Below are positions 1 through 11,598 of a DNA stretch of 64,000 bases, piece by piece (positions within the stretch are counted from its first letter, which is position 1; each line of letters begins with the position of its first letter). Position numbers and translations under genes: made by a program. Source of the DNA: Isoetes taiwanensis. Its lineage: Eukaryota; Streptophyta; Lycopodiopsida; Isoetales; Isoetaceae. The notes under the pieces were generated by a model that was not told the origin of the DNA, did no database searches, and saw only the letters and a list, made by a program, of their open reading frames with translations. The DNA lies in the NCBI GenBank assembly GCA_021234155.1, contig JAJEKV010000046.1, positions 2,038,298-2,102,297 of the forward strand, read 5' to 3'.

Positions 1-372
1 TTTTAATCCCGCGATAAGCTCTCGGCAGGTACACTAGCCAACATCTGTAACACAATTTTATTTTGGTCCAGTGTTATAACCGGATATTCCCTATGTTTTT
101 CATTTTTTGCAGCTGCGATGTGCAAATACCCATTCTATACCATTAGAAAATCGCTCAGATGAATGAAAAGCCTATCTATCACTTAGACTTTTTTGCTTCT
201 CATTCATCTCAATGCATTTTCTACAATGGTGGATAATGGGTACGCACACATACGCTTAACCACCCATAAAAAATAAAGGAAAATCCAATATATCATTTGG
301 ACCCCAACAAAATACAATGCTAATAGAGATCGGGCTAGTGTACCCGCCAAAAGCTTATCACCCGGGATTAAA
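1..372. repeat. Inverted pair of hairpin-repeat family copies
   Basis: The reverse complement of about 1-160 aligns with about 195-372, sharing the blocks CATTCATCT, TTTTCTA, TGGACC, GGCTAGTGTACC and AGCTTATC in the same order. The two copies therefore lie head to head. The left copy is cut by the window edge exactly in the hairpin core. A third copy, in one orientation only, is at 54070-54330. I see no credible coding content; this is a dispersed, structured repeat. Confidence 0.75.
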
Positions 373-418
373 AAACCTCCCTTTCGGTTTTCGAGGAAAA
401 ACCCTAGTGATAAGCTCT
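351..418. repeat. Stem-loop core of the hairpin-repeat family
   Basis: AAGCTTATCACCCGGG at the left pairs with CCCTAGTGATAAGCT at the right, enclosing an A-rich and pyrimidine-rich core with CTTTCGG and TTTTCGAGG. The same core lies at 54236-54315 with matching GCTTATCAC arms and at 18649-18711 with different but still self-complementary arms. Confidence 0.7.
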
Positions 419-625
419 CCGACAAGGGCTTGGACAAACGGAAGGCATAAAAATCGCCCCAAAACCCACGAATGAATGAAAGTGAAACGATGCCGCCGCT
501 AACCCTTTTTGCGACATCACCAACAAACAACAAGACAAAACAAACCTCCTGTGAGTGGAGGGGTTGATAGCGCGCCGATAAAAATTCAATAACAAAGAAG
601 GGGGAGGGTGGGTTCAAAGAGAATA

Positions 626-1215
626 AGGCAGCCAGAGAGAAGAGGAAGCCACGATGAGAAGTCGGCTGTAAACGCGCTCAAAATAGCTTAACTCCCAACT
701 TAATCCGGCATGTACCGCATGCATGCAGTACTTATGCATGCCCATCCCATTCTAGAATGGCATATCCGATGTCCCGATCGATGGGATTCTAGAAATGGGA
801 CCGCATGAAACCAACAAACCGGGCCCCGTCACCAAAGGACTTCTTTAAAAACTAGGGATCGGGACTCACAAGGTCAAAGGATGAAGGCTAAAGAATCGAG
901 AACGGATAGCATGAAAGAAACGCCAAATTGGCCAAACTGGGAAGAAGCCCCTCCCCCACCGGAAACAACTCAAAGAGAATAAGGTACCGGCCGAGAGAAG
1001 AGGAAGCGTCGGCGAGAAGTCGGGCGTAAAACGCCGCCTAAAATAGCGAACTCCCAACCGAGCCGGATCGCCACCGCATGCATGCAAAAAAAAAAAAAAC
1101 ATGCATGCTCGCCCCATTCTAGAATGGCGATCCGTCTCGGATCGATGGGATTCTAGAATGGGACTGATGAAACCAACAAACCACCCGGCGGTTTGTTGGT
1201 TTCACGCAGTCCCAT
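626..1215. repeat. Two tandem palindrome-rich repeat modules
   Basis: Two diverged modules start near 626 and 971, about 345 bp apart. Each runs from GAATAAGG through an AGAGAAGAGGAAGC block, a GCATGCATGC palindrome, a CCCATTCTAGAATGG palindrome and a GATCC...GGATC stem, to a second TTCTAGAA palindrome and TGAAACCAACAAACC. At 1166-1206 that last block folds back on itself. Two more modules lie at 54560-55131. I see nothing coding in them. Confidence 0.7.
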
Positions 1216-1219
1216 TCTA

Positions 1220-1599
1220 GAATGAATTTGGTGTTGTGATGGTCCTCGCTTTAGCAAGAGTTTGGCCCTCGTGCTAGGTAGCGAGACCAGTTGTGGATGT
1301 GGTGGGGGACCGCGTGCCATGTGTGTTCGCCCCGTGCTCTGAGATTTGGTGGCCCTCGTGCTTGGGTTAGGGCCCTCATGCCCAAAGGGTTGTCTTATTT
1401 GGTGGTTTTGCAAAGCCACAGGTCGAGGTCAATTGGCATGGTTGCATTTATCCTCGTGATTGGTCGGCTTGTAGATGGAGGGCCTTGTAGGCATGAGGCG
1501 CCTCATGGAGTTGGGTGGTTGTTTGGATGAGTGGATGTTTCTCTCCAGTTTGATGGACTCTTATGTTGTTGGGGTCATTGTTTTGACAAAACCCATTAC
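1220..1599. other. Unassigned stretch before LINE relic
   Basis: It contains repeated short phrases of the type GGCCCTCGTGCT and no recognisable gene. It may hold the decayed 5' part of the LINE that becomes recognisable at about 1.6 kb. Confidence 0.3.
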
Positions 1600-1646
1600 A
1601 TACACTTTGTAAGGATATAACTGAGTTTAGTGAACTCGGTGAAGTA

Positions 1647-2246
1647 GTGATTGTAGGGGACTTCAATGCTCGGACTAAAGGAGCTCAATCTGTTATATTT
1701 GAGCAGCCAGGAGATGTCTTCTTATCAGAGTATGTAGATATAGATTTCCACAGAACTTCAAATGATGAGGTCAGAAATTTAATGGGTGATTTTCTGCTTG
1801 AAATGGGTACAGTATGTGGTCTCAAGATCATGAACGGGATCAGTAGGTTTGGAAAATCAGGGGGCTCCACCTGCTTTACTCCGTTAGGAGAGAGTACCGT
1901 AGATTATGTGATGTCTCTTAGGAGTTCCCACCTGGTCGCAGATTTTGAAGTGAGCACAAAATTGCCAGAATCCGATCACGCATATCTAAATATTACTCTA
2001 GAAGGTAATATTAGTACACAACAAATTAACAAAACATTTAAACCCAAGCTGAAGCTGGATTATACAAAAAGGGAGGCATTTCAGGAAGCTGTATCTGATA
2101 GGCTTGCTCAGGTTACATGGACAGGTCTCCTGGATTTGGATGCTACCTTGCTGTCAGATCTTTTGCTTCATGCTGCAAGGGACACATTTGGGTACACCAA
2201 GCAAATAAAACCAGGCATCATTGCAAGCGGTTGGTGGGGACGATGA
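1647..2246 (+). pseudogene. LINE endonuclease fragment
   Basis: The translation opens with IVGDFNART, the Mg-binding GDFN motif of exonuclease-endonuclease-phosphatase domains in LINEs. It continues through GGSTCFTPLGESTVDYVM, matching the family's S..D.....S.IDY block with its catalytic Asp, and then SDHAYL, the SDH motif with the catalytic His. The N-terminal half of the domain is missing or decayed. The open reading frame is long because this part has lost fewer bases than the reverse transcriptase that follows. Confidence 0.85.
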
Positions 2247-2499
2247 TTGTCGAAGGGCCAGGAAAACGCTCCCTAAAGGATGTAGAACTAAGCCAAAATG
2301 GTATAGAGACTTGATCCGAGCAAAAACATACATTTAGAAGATGAGACAAGAGTCAATAGGAATTGGTTTACGCAATACCCAAAAACGCCGTCCAAGCTAC
2401 TTATTAAAAATGCGCAAGATAATGTGAACATGAATGATATGTTGGAGATGGTGAAGTCACTTTATCATCAGGATAATGCTGGATCGATGAGAAAACTTC

Positions 2500-3440
2500 A
2501 AAGATAGAGGCACCCATTTTCTCGAAAGAGACGTGGAAGAAGCTCTCAATTCATGAAAAATGGTAAAAGCCTTCGATTTACAAGGAATGAGCATTGAACT
2601 CTTGAAGTGGGGGGGAGATGATTTGATTCCAAAAGTTACACATCAATTGAATGAAGCGGTTATCAACGGTTTACCACAAGCTTGGCGAGAAAACAAGGTA
2701 ATTCCAATCCATAAACCGGGCAAGTAAACTAGAAGTTAAGAATTACCGCACAATCATGGTTGGTGAGATGTTCTCAAAGTCGTTAGGAAGCTTGCTAGAA
2801 CGAAAATTGAGTCGTTGGGCTAAAGAAAATGGTAAAAGGGCTTTGTCTCTGGCAAGGATTCCCTTTGTCACCTACTTTGTTCGGTTTGTATATTGATGAG
2901 CTTGAGGAATGGCTTCTGGAGAAGAGGCACTGGAGGGCACCCAGCTAAGGTAATTTCATGGTTCAAATTTTTATTATATGCAGATGATGTGGTCCTTCTA
3001 GAGATAGACTTGAAGTATTACAAAGACATTTGGATGTTTTGGCACAATTTTGTGAGGAGAAAAATGCAAGTTAATCCGCAAAAATCGAAGGTAATGATAT
3101 GTGGGACGGTGGAGTAGACCGAAATTGCTCTATAAAGGGGGAGGAAATGGAAATAGTGGATTGCTACAAGTATCCTGGGACTAGAATTACATTCTAATTA
3201 CAGGTGGAAGGAATGTGTGAAGAAAAGGTTCTTTGGGGAAAGTGGCTTTTTACAAACATGCTAAGGAAATGCCATAAAGTATGTCTTACGATTGAGATTG
3301 AAGAAACATTGTTCAAAACATTGGTTCAAACCGTAGTATTATATGGATCTCCAATATGGGGACCGGCTATTCCAAGAGAGAGTTGGATCCAAATAGAAGT
3401 TGTATTAAAGACATTTTTTGATGGAAGAGTTGGGAATTGA
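2500..3440 (+). pseudogene. LINE reverse transcriptase remains
   Basis: Several frames together spell an RT domain: KAFDLQGMSIELLKWGG and AWRENKVIPIHKPGK (finger region), then FLLYADDVVLL (palm active site with the catalytic Asp pair) and MQVNPQKSKVMIC (the NxxKT/S-like segment). At least three frame changes and internal stops break the reading, and the segment between about 2750 and 2890 looks shortened. Confidence 0.85.
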
Positions 3441-3830
3441 AAGGCAAACTCCTTATGCAATCATGTTAGCTCAGTAGGACTTATTCCATTGGAAGTCGAG
3501 GCCTTGAACCGGACCATAAACTTTGTGAATAGGCTACGTAAACAAGCGGATACCCGCATATCCAAGTTGGCTATGAACTTGTCACTCTGAATCCGGTTGG
3601 TACAAAGATGTCGTGGTATGGGCCGAAATGGGGATCACAATGGATAATTGGCCTACACCTACCGTGTGGGGACAAGAGATTTAGTCTGCATGATGATGGG
3701 CGTGGAACAAATTGTGGGCTAAACAAGGGTCTCTGGATGGATTATTATAGGGGAGAGGTAAATCCAATGGTGGTATACACAAACCAAGCTTACTTGGAAT
3801 TTAAGATACCGAGATGCATTAAGCAGATTA

Positions 3831-4118
3831 TTGCTAGATATAGAACTAGCTCACACCGACTTAGAGCTTAGAGAGAGGCGGGGACGTTGGGCAAAGATTC
3901 CAAGAGAGGACCGTAAATGTTTGTTGTGTGAGTCACATGAAGTGGAAGACGAGACACATGTCTTTCTTCATTGCGCGGCTTATCAACATTTAAGGGATAC
4001 ATTTGATATTGACTTCATAAGCTTTCATTCATTATTAGAAATGTCACCAAATGTTTTAGGTGTGTATATGAAAAAGGTAGAATCACATAGATCGTTTTTG
4101 TTAACACTGAAACAGTGA
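3831..4118 (+). pseudogene. LINE RVT zinc-binding C-terminus
   Basis: The translation carries RTSSHRL followed by C-x2-C (CLLCESHEVEDETH) and H-x3-C (HVFLHCAAY), the layout of the zinc-binding region after plant LINE reverse transcriptases. A relic of the same region is at 53789-54058. Confidence 0.8.
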
Positions 4119-4140
4119 TGTAATCTGTTGCTCCATGACC

Positions 4141-4925
4141 TCCCACAAGGCGCCCAAAAATTTAGCCATTATAAATAACCACTACAAAACCACTATGATA
4201 GTGGTTTTCTGAGCAAAAATACTTTTTCTCAATAAAATCCACATGTTGAAGTGGTTTTTAAAACGTGAATGTGGTTTTATATGCTAGTTTATACTCTAAT
4301 ATGGTTATTTGAAAGTGATAAAGGTTTTTATCAAGGTTTTTGGTACTGATTTGACATGTCATGATGGTTAATCATGTAGTTTGCAACATTGAGAGTAAGA
4401 AAGGGATGTTTACTGGTTTCTTAATATGTGTAGATGGTTTTGAGAGCAGATTTAACTGGTAATACTTCAAGGTTTTTTATATAGTTTAATAACATGTTTT
4501 TGTTTGTCATTTTTCATCCTAGTTTTGCAAGAAAACACGACATGCCAAAATGTTAGTGTTTTTTTACTATAAATACTTTAATGGTTCTAGACATAGCATT
4601 TTTCATGTGAGGTTTTCCATAGTAATTTCTAAGCTAACATGACTTCTAGTTTTTTAATATGGTTTGTTGATTGACTTTTGCAATTTCTTATTCACAAAAG
4701 AATGCTAGTGGTTTTTGTCACGGAACATTTATATCATTGTGTGGTTTTATATCTACTTTCCTAAGTTATTATGATTTTAAACTACTTGTGGTTTTTAACA
4801 TGGTTTTGCTGGTCAATGTTTGCAAGATGGAAGCTAACGTAGTCTATATAGTCAAATCTTTCATGGTTTTTTCTTTATAATTGATGGTATTTTATAGTGG
4901 TTTTATCTAAACTTAACAAACATAA
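4141..4925 (+). repeat. Array of irregular GGTTTT-type words
   Basis: About twenty copies of TGGTTTT or close variants occur on the plus strand at irregular spacing, starting with an ACCACTAC...GTGGTTTT inverted repeat at 4181-4207. Such dense subterminal motifs are typical of the ends of large DNA transposons. A region rich in the complementary word lies at 10.9-11.5 kb. I see no coding sequence. Confidence 0.45.
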
Positions 4926-5162
4926 TTTGAGATATTAATTACAGTCCCAATTTATGGGGTGGAAATGATCTCAAGATTTGTAATGTCAAGTCCTACAAGT
5001 TTGCACGATTGCTATGTTGAGGTTATAGAAACCTTGAGTAGTACATTAACTTGTGAATATTTCTTGTGGATTCGAAGTTTTAGGATCCCAACGTCGAAGA
5101 TAGAACTTATTCTAAAAGGTTTAATCTGTGCATCTCTATAGAATAGTTGTGATATTGAGATT

Positions 5163-5528
5163 ATGGAGATCTTTTGCAAATATTTTTTGACCATATTTCA
5201 TGTGATTTGCATGTTGCAGACTATACACTCAAAGCAGATGAGCATATTGGAAAATATGCCACCCCTCAAACACAAGACAATATGCATGATTGCGCTTCAG
5301 AAGGAGAAGATTGATGATGTTAATGTTGTAGATCTTCTTAAATTGAGCAAGGAACTGAGAAAGAAACACAAGAAAGCATTTTCCAATCTACTCAAATCTA
5401 AGGTGAGGGGTCCAGATTTATATAAGCTCTTTGCAATGGCATGCGTGAAGTGCAGTGTCATGAGCATCTCCAAAGAGGGTTGGAGAACGGGCAACATCAA
5501 TCATTCTACTGTTACATTTAAAGATTGA
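5163..5528 (+). CDS. Unrecognised short ORF, Lys-rich
   Basis: A 121-codon frame, of which the part from about 5233 (MSILENMPPLKHK) looks most protein-like, includes a charged helix-like stretch LLKLSKELRKKHKKAFSNL. I recognise no family. The frame lies between the two word arrays of the putative DNA transposon and may be a captured exon, because an AG acceptor (TTGCAG) stands just upstream near 5218. It could equally be chance. Confidence 0.2.
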   Translation: MEIFCKYFLTIFHVICMLQTIHSKQMSILENMPPLKHKTICMIALQKEKIDDVNVVDLLKLSKELRKKHKKAFSNLLKSKVRGPDLYKLFAMACVKCSVMSISKEGWRTGNINHSTVTFKD

Positions 5529-6192
5529 TTGCATTGTGATGTTGTCACTTTCTAGATTATCGCAACATTGTGATTTTGGATAAACTTTCTACACATATAT
5601 AAGCGAGTCTCTCATTTTTCTTTTTTCTTTTTTTTGTTCCGTGGTAGTATTTTTTTCTCTGCCACAATTGAAACGCGTGTTAATATGACACGTATCAAAA
5701 AAGTTTCTCCGCCGCCTTTTTGTAGGGGTTTGTCCTATTAACCATACTTTCCTTTTCATAATCAAATCTACCTCATGAAACATCCTGGCAATTTCTTGCT
5801 GTGGATTTGTTGAATCGTCTGGTTCCTCGGTAGATCCTCTACATCAATATTTCTCAGAGATCCACAAGAAGTTTTTGCTACTAAGGAATTGGGGCTTTAT
5901 GCATTGCTACGGGGTCCATCTTATTCCGACAGACGAGTGTACATCAAGCAAACAACAGAGCTATGGCTATTAGCATCTTTAGCGCATCTGCGTTGCTCAT
6001 TATCCAAAAACATTTCCTGCCCTTTAAATTTTCGGGCCCTTTTAGGGCTTTCTTTTCGCTATATGTTAAGCAAAGCTCGAGAGAAGGTCGATGGCTGTGT
6101 AAGGCATAAACCCAAAAAAGAGAGGAAAGGAGAAAAAGCTCCTCTTGGGAAGATCGTTATAGGAAATCCTTTCCGGTGTGAAGCTATTGCCG
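5529..6192. other. No recognisable gene
   Basis: I see only short frames and a T-rich stretch near 5610-5640, with no domain or repeat that I can name. Confidence 0.4.
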
Positions 6193-6517
6193 GGTAAAAG
6201 CATGTTAGGGTGTACCGCTTTTTGGAACCGCAGAAAAGTACATACACTAGGTACTTCAGAATCGGGTACTTTCTCATTTTTTCTTTTCCATTAAAACTAA
6301 TACAAAATCCAAAATAAAAGTCAAGGGCGTGTTAATATTCAAAGTTAAGATAAAGATAATGCTATCGGAGACCACCAATATATATATAAAAAGTTCTAAA
6401 ACATACCTTATAATTGAGATATTATATAGGTACCGGTACCCAATCCACGGCTACCTTTTTAGGTACTTTTTGGTCACTAAATAATACTTTTAAGGGACAC
6501 CCTAACATGCTTTTACC
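6193..6517. mobile_element. MITE-like element with 24 bp terminal inverted repeats
   Basis: The left end GGTAAAAGCATGTTAGGGTG is matched by its reverse complement at 6494-6517, with one mismatch in 24 bp. The interior is AT-rich, contains GGTACC-type palindromes and codes for nothing. I cannot see a clear target-site duplication, so the superfamily is open. Confidence 0.7.
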
Positions 6518-7185
6518 ACGCTTTAACAAAGCTCCACCATAGCTCGCAATATTTGCAAGCTCACAAGCGATTACGGAGCTTTATAAGTTAGCTTCGGAAT
6601 CTCGGGAGCGAAAAAACCGTGAATCTCTGAACCTCTGCAGAAGCTCTATGAATCGAATAGCCGGAATCTCCGGATCCCCGGCAGAAAAATCTTGTGGTGA
6701 TTCATGCATCACTTTTTGACGGTCATACTCACCGGAATGGGGCCTTAGAAACATATTCTTGGGAAATGGGATCGAAGAAAAAAAACATAAGAAAAATGGA
6801 TTTGCGTTACCAGTTAACATCTACAACGAAGAGGAACTAGAACAGGGCGCAGGTGAGCTTTGCGGAGCAACAGGGTAGTGAAAACCCTCGAACCAGGGCG
6901 TTAAGGGCGATAATGCCCTAGCCCTCGGCGTTTACCTCAAAATTTTTTGGGCCATGGCCAAAATGGCTCGGCGGTGTCTTAGTATCCGGATTAATTAAGA
7001 ACTTAAGCTTCATAGTCCCAAGTTTTTGAAAATCCACCAGGCTTGATATGCTGACCATGTGAAATGTGCACGGTTATGTATATTAAGAGATGTTGTGAAC
7101 CCATTTCAAAGCAGAAAAGAGCAAGATAGACAAATGTTTTTCATTTATTCTCATTTTTCATTTTAGATAGGCTAAACTGATGCAG
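6518..7185. other. No recognisable gene
   Basis: This is non-coding DNA between the MITE and the GRAS-like fragment. It has no obvious repeats or domains. Confidence 0.35.
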
Positions 7186-7372
7186 TGATTCAGAGCTTGA
7201 ACATGAAGAATCAAGCCATCGCTGCGAAACTTCAAGAGCTCGAAAATGCGCTTTTGGATCCAGACGAAGAAGAAGAAATGGGAATGGATTGGTCCAAAGC
7301 AGTGGATGATTTTTTGAATCAAAATGAAACGACCCAGTTACCAATTTTTGATGCAGATTTCATGCTGGATGC
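7186..7372 (+). pseudogene. Exon fragment, possibly GRAS-family N-terminal region
   Basis: After an acceptor-like GATGCAG the frame reads KLQELENALLDPDEEEEM and then DWSKAVDDFL. A helical KLxELExxLL segment before an acidic run resembles the linker just before the GRAS domain in PAT1-type transcription factors. The frame ends in a short repeated stretch (AGTGTCGGTGTGCTTGAAAA at 7381-7400, then a close copy) and no GRAS domain follows. The family assignment is tentative. Confidence 0.3.
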
Positions 7373-7629
7373 AAGGAGCCAGTGTCGGTGTGCTTGAAAA
7401 AACAGCAGTGTCAGTGTGCTTGAAAAAACAGAGCAAAACCTCCTTTTTTTGCGTTCTCTGTGGTATGGAAAGCAAATTCGAGAAAATTGTATTAGAGGAG
7501 ATATTACTATCCTTATTTGTTGTAACAGGTGAAAACTCTCTCTTTCTTAAAAAGTTGGCAAGGGCAAACACTCACATAAACCTAGAACACAATTTGTTGG
7601 GTTTTCTTATGTATGATTCTTTAATGCAG

Positions 7630-7818
7630 GGAGAAGAGCCAAGAACTCTGCGAGCCGTTGGTGCTGTCTTGCAAAGAGATATCTGTAATGTGATTCTTTT
7701 GGGAAACATTTATAAAATACAGAACATGTCAAAAGCCTTAAATGTTGACATCAGCCAACCTGGCATTGTTGATCCTGCAATATCGGCACAATTGGACAAT
7801 TATGCTGAGGTCCTTTAG
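7630..7818 (+). pseudogene. Exon fragment resembling phosphate acetyltransferase
   Basis: Behind a TTAATGCAG acceptor the frame reads GEEPRTLRAVGAVLQ, then VILLGNIYKIQ and GIVDP. This matches the start of the PTA/PTB domain of phosphotransacetylase (EGDEPR, a later LLG block, then a hydrophobic-hydrophobic-DP block), the enzyme that converts acetyl-CoA and phosphate to acetyl phosphate. It breaks at a TAG (7816-7818) where the family continues into an ElRkhKG-like helix, and PEHKG remains visible after the stop. Only one exon is present, so it is non-functional here. Confidence 0.5.
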
Positions 7819-7830
7819 CCCGAGCACAAG

Positions 7831-10429
7831 GTAGTAAGTATTACATGTTCTGTACTCTTTGTTGAGACTTTAAGTCAAGTGGGGGGCTTCATTTTAGTAC
7901 AATGCCGTGGTATTAGTTGTAGCAACATGGATTAGGGTTGCTTGAGGTATAATTTAGAACTTGGCCTTATGAGACCTATATAATTAAGGACCATCATGTC
8001 CAGTGTATTTCTTATTCTCTGAGCTCCACGGTCATCTAATGGTAGCAAAATAAAAAGATCAAGCCTAGTGCAATCGACGGACACTTTTACGCTGTTACCC
8101 TAATAGAAGATGTGAAGATTGGTTTTTTCAAATACATCCTTTTTTGCTACAGTTTGAATTGAGAAACTTCATCTTAAAATGCCCTCCATAGTAGTGGGTT
8201 TAGAACTGATACCAAGTTGGTAAAGAGAAATGTTCGGCCGCCGCGATAAATTTCTTGTAAGACAAACAATTACTGTCTTTAAGATTTTAGGGTTTTCTAA
8301 AACTTGTAACTATGTTCATTCTTATTATATAGTTCATAATTATTGGAGGAGGCATCTCGGCTGTCTAGGAATGCCTGCATCAAATTTCGGCTCGTCTGCT
8401 TCCCGTTGAATGATCTGGCACGAAATGGAACCATGATAATTGCAGGAAGGAAACGTAAATGGGTGTGTAAGAATTGAATTTAGAGGAAATAGGAAATTGG
8501 AAAAAAACGTCATTAGGAATTTATTTTTTCCGCCGGATTTTGATTTTCTGATCATAAAATTTCGTTTTTTTTGTTGGATTTCGATGTCTACAGGCGGCCG
8601 GAAAAAGGAGGACACCCACCCCCAAAAACATTTTAAGTAAGTACATTGGCGAATCTGAATAAACTATTGACCATTGAAATATCATTTCCTATTGTCTATA
8701 TATATTCATTATCTATTGATAAGTCTGCTATTATAGCCGTCAGATAAAAAAGAAACCAAGGGCTAAGATCTTGATCCCCGTCTTCCTAACTGATTGGACA
8801 ACGTTTTGGAGGTGGGCGGTGGGCTTTTTGGCGGTTTCTTGCGGGATTGAAGCAGATGATGGATGGGATCGAAGCGGTGATTTCTTTGGCGCCTCATTCT
8901 TCTTTGAAATCATGATTCTTCGCCTTTCTCTGTCTCGTGATCATATTCTGATGGGTCTTCTTCTCTGCTTCTCTTCAAAGATCAAACCTTGATCAAGCTT
9001 TGGTGCCTATGTTTTTGCCAACATAGCCCTTTGATTCGAACTTTGTTATCTGAGTTTTGGTCTCTGGGTGTTTTCTCGGATCTGCCTTTTCTTGTGTATT
9101 CATCCCTACCCTCTTCTACCATACCCAAACCATGCATGTGATGCCCAAAAGCTCTATTTTACGCTAATTTTTATGTGCTCTGCTGATGGAACGGAACCTT
9201 TGTGTTTGTCCTAGTCACGGATTTGCTCCAAGTATTCAAGAAGGTGTCTTGGCACGGGAACATGGCTTGCTTAACGGGGAATTACAAGAGCCTAGCTCTT
9301 AGATCTGATTAGAAGAGCTGGCCTGGATCTTAATGCCTTGTGTAGAATGGACGGAGAATCGGTCGCTCAACCTACCAAGCAATTTTTGGAAGAGATTGTT
9401 GAGAGGTATAATGCGGACTCGGCAATACACCCTTTGAGTTCTCACGACCAAAAAGCCTCTTTGGATTGAGTATGACCGGAGTTAAAAGATTCTTTACTCT
9501 TTTCTTTGGTGAGAGCTCTAGCAAAGGAAGCACCATGCCCTGAGATCACTAATGTTCTTGAAAATTGAAATTTGAAGATAATATTGATGGAGATCCCTGA
9601 AGAGTGATCACATCCGGCATAATCGGGTCATCAAACTCCTATTATTTGCATTCGGTCGACAATGTACATCGCTTTTGCGCTTGCCCAATAGAGCCACGAA
9701 ACTTGAATTTTTGTGCGTATGAGGTTTGAAGTCACAGGACAGTTTGAAGGTATGTTGGTGCTAAGAACATGGCCTGGATCGAGTGAAAAAATGTGCATGG
9801 TCGGGATCATGTTGCACAATGATGCATGGCAACCAATGATTGAACAAAGCCGTGGAGCGATTAGCTTTCGTGGAATCGGTTGTTGCGGCGAGGGAGCTCA
9901 TTGGAATCGATTTTGAGGTCGGGATTGAGTCACGGGCATTTAGAATCACGGTGTTGAGTGTTGCGATTGAAGCTTGTTGCTCCAATTTTCTAGCCGCCTC
10001 TTTTCGTGAGAACCCACACCCCATGCTTTTTTGATGCGGACCCCATCCGGAAGGGTCATTTCTCCAATCGAATGATGGAAATTTTTTACGCAAATTTCTT
10101 GACCACGGATTCGAGCTTGTCTTGGATTTGTAAAGGGCAAGCTTGGATGAAAGCACATCATTTCATTTCCCCCCTTTCTTTTATGGATAAAACGGTAGGA
10201 ACGATTGTAAAAAAGCGATTGCCGATTACATCTCTTTTGTAACAATCTCTTATTTTTGTAACAATTGGATTTGTGGATTTTATAGTTGTTTATTATATTA
10301 ATATTGTTTTGGAACCATTGAAGGGCCAATATATCTTTAGAAAAAAAATGCTTGGCCAACTTTTAATTGTTACTTTCTTTCATAATTTTGATGCTTAAGA
10401 CTATTTAACCATAAATGCTTTTGGGTCCA
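7831..10429. other. No confidently recognised gene
   Basis: Scattered short frames occur here. A stretch near 9325-9470 translates to protein-like MDGESVAQPTKQFLEEIVER but has no start, splice context or family match that I recognise. The sequence might be further captured exon debris. Confidence 0.3.
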
Positions 10430-11520
10430 AGCGAGTTAAGTTTAGACTAAAACAACTACTTAAAGTGTAGTGGTCTTTTGCATGGTTTTTGTAATATTGT
10501 AGGGTTCTTAAACTGCTACTACTTAGGGGGTATATGTTGAGCACGCTATGCATTCAATCATAAACACTATACATACATGTTAAAAAACTATCTTGATCAT
10601 TGTACAAAGATGTACATGGATAATTAATAAGATTGCTATGGTTTTCATTCATAAACTAAAAGTGCTTATGATCATAGAAATGTAGTGATTTGTCATCTTC
10701 ACCGCGTGTATGATTGAAAAAAACTATTAGATATTTAGTGGAAAGATTGCAAGTCTTTATATGCAAAACTTAAGAAGCTTAAGAATAGAAACGTTAGTGG
10801 TTTATCAGCTTAACTTGAGTACATCTTGAGTGTAAAGATAGGCATGTTTTTGGGGCAATAGTTGGGCAGCTTTTAGACTAAAAGCCATTAGTGGATTACC
10901 AACCTTAATAAGTACTACAATACATAAGAAACCATCCACAATCCTTAATAGTTTAGTCTAGTAATTTGAAATGCTTTAGACTATATAGCAATACTTGTTT
11001 ATAAATGATAACCATGAATCTAGTGTACTACAAAACCATGCATTTCTACAACTAACAATTACATCTAAGTTTGATAAACAAACTAGTGTTTTAATACAAT
11101 AACCTAAACACTTCAACTAATTAAATAATGGTGATTTTTGCATATAACACATCAGCAGTGTGCATTTACCACAATAACTAACCACATCATAAAATCACAT
11201 AAATAGAGCCGCGACATCAAACCACATCCACAACTATCATATTATACCACATTGGGAAACCCTACCTCTAAAACATTATAATATACCACATCCATTTACC
11301 AACATAAAATACCACTTTGACAAACACTAGGAAGGAGCCGTAAGCAATTTCTATGCCATAATACCACCCTAGTGAACCTTACAAGAAAACCAAGTAGTTT
11401 AGCCTCATATGGTTTTTAATGAAATTAACCCACAAAGACCTATTGGTTTTGTGGAATGGTTTTCTAGTCATAACCATGGGAAAAACCATGAAGTTTTTTT
11501 TTGGATGCCTCCAAGGTCCA
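10430..11520. repeat. Foldback-like region of GGTTTT and AACCAC words
   Basis: From 10430 to about 10900 the motif occurs mainly as AGTGG or TGGTTTT. From about 10920 to 11400 it occurs mainly as ACCAC or AACCA, the complementary orientation. The region could be the right end of the element that starts near 4.14 kb, or an independent foldback element of about 1 kb. No coding sequence is visible. Confidence 0.4.
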
Positions 11521-11534
11521 AAAGGGGCATGATT

Positions 11535-11536
11535 AA

Positions 11537-11596
<60 letters not shown>
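11535..11596. repeat. (ATT)n microsatellite
   Basis: About twenty uninterrupted ATT/TTA triplets. They create artificial poly-Ile frames on both strands. Confidence 0.95.

Positions 11597-11598
<2 letters not shown>

Larger units (their letters stand above)
1600..4118 (+). mobile_element. Degenerate LINE (non-LTR) retrotransposon
   Basis: Domains appear in LINE order on one strand: the end of an apurinic-type endonuclease (GDFNAR), a reverse transcriptase with its active-site block (FLLYADDVVLL near 2965-3000), and a C-terminal cysteine-histidine RVT zinc-binding region. They sit in different frames separated by stops and indels, so the copy cannot be active. No poly(A) tail or target-site duplication is visible at 4118, and the 5' end is unclear. 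Confidence 0.9.

Noticed and set aside
204-617. 137-codon minus-strand ORF
   Set aside because: Spans the hairpin-repeat core; related frames over the other copies share only the palindrome translation (GFFLENRKGG-like) and not a protein pattern.
1160-1210. Hammerhead ribozyme
   Set aside because: CTGATGA is followed by a good stem II, but the required GAAA is absent after it and no cleavage triplet is positioned. It is just a palindrome.
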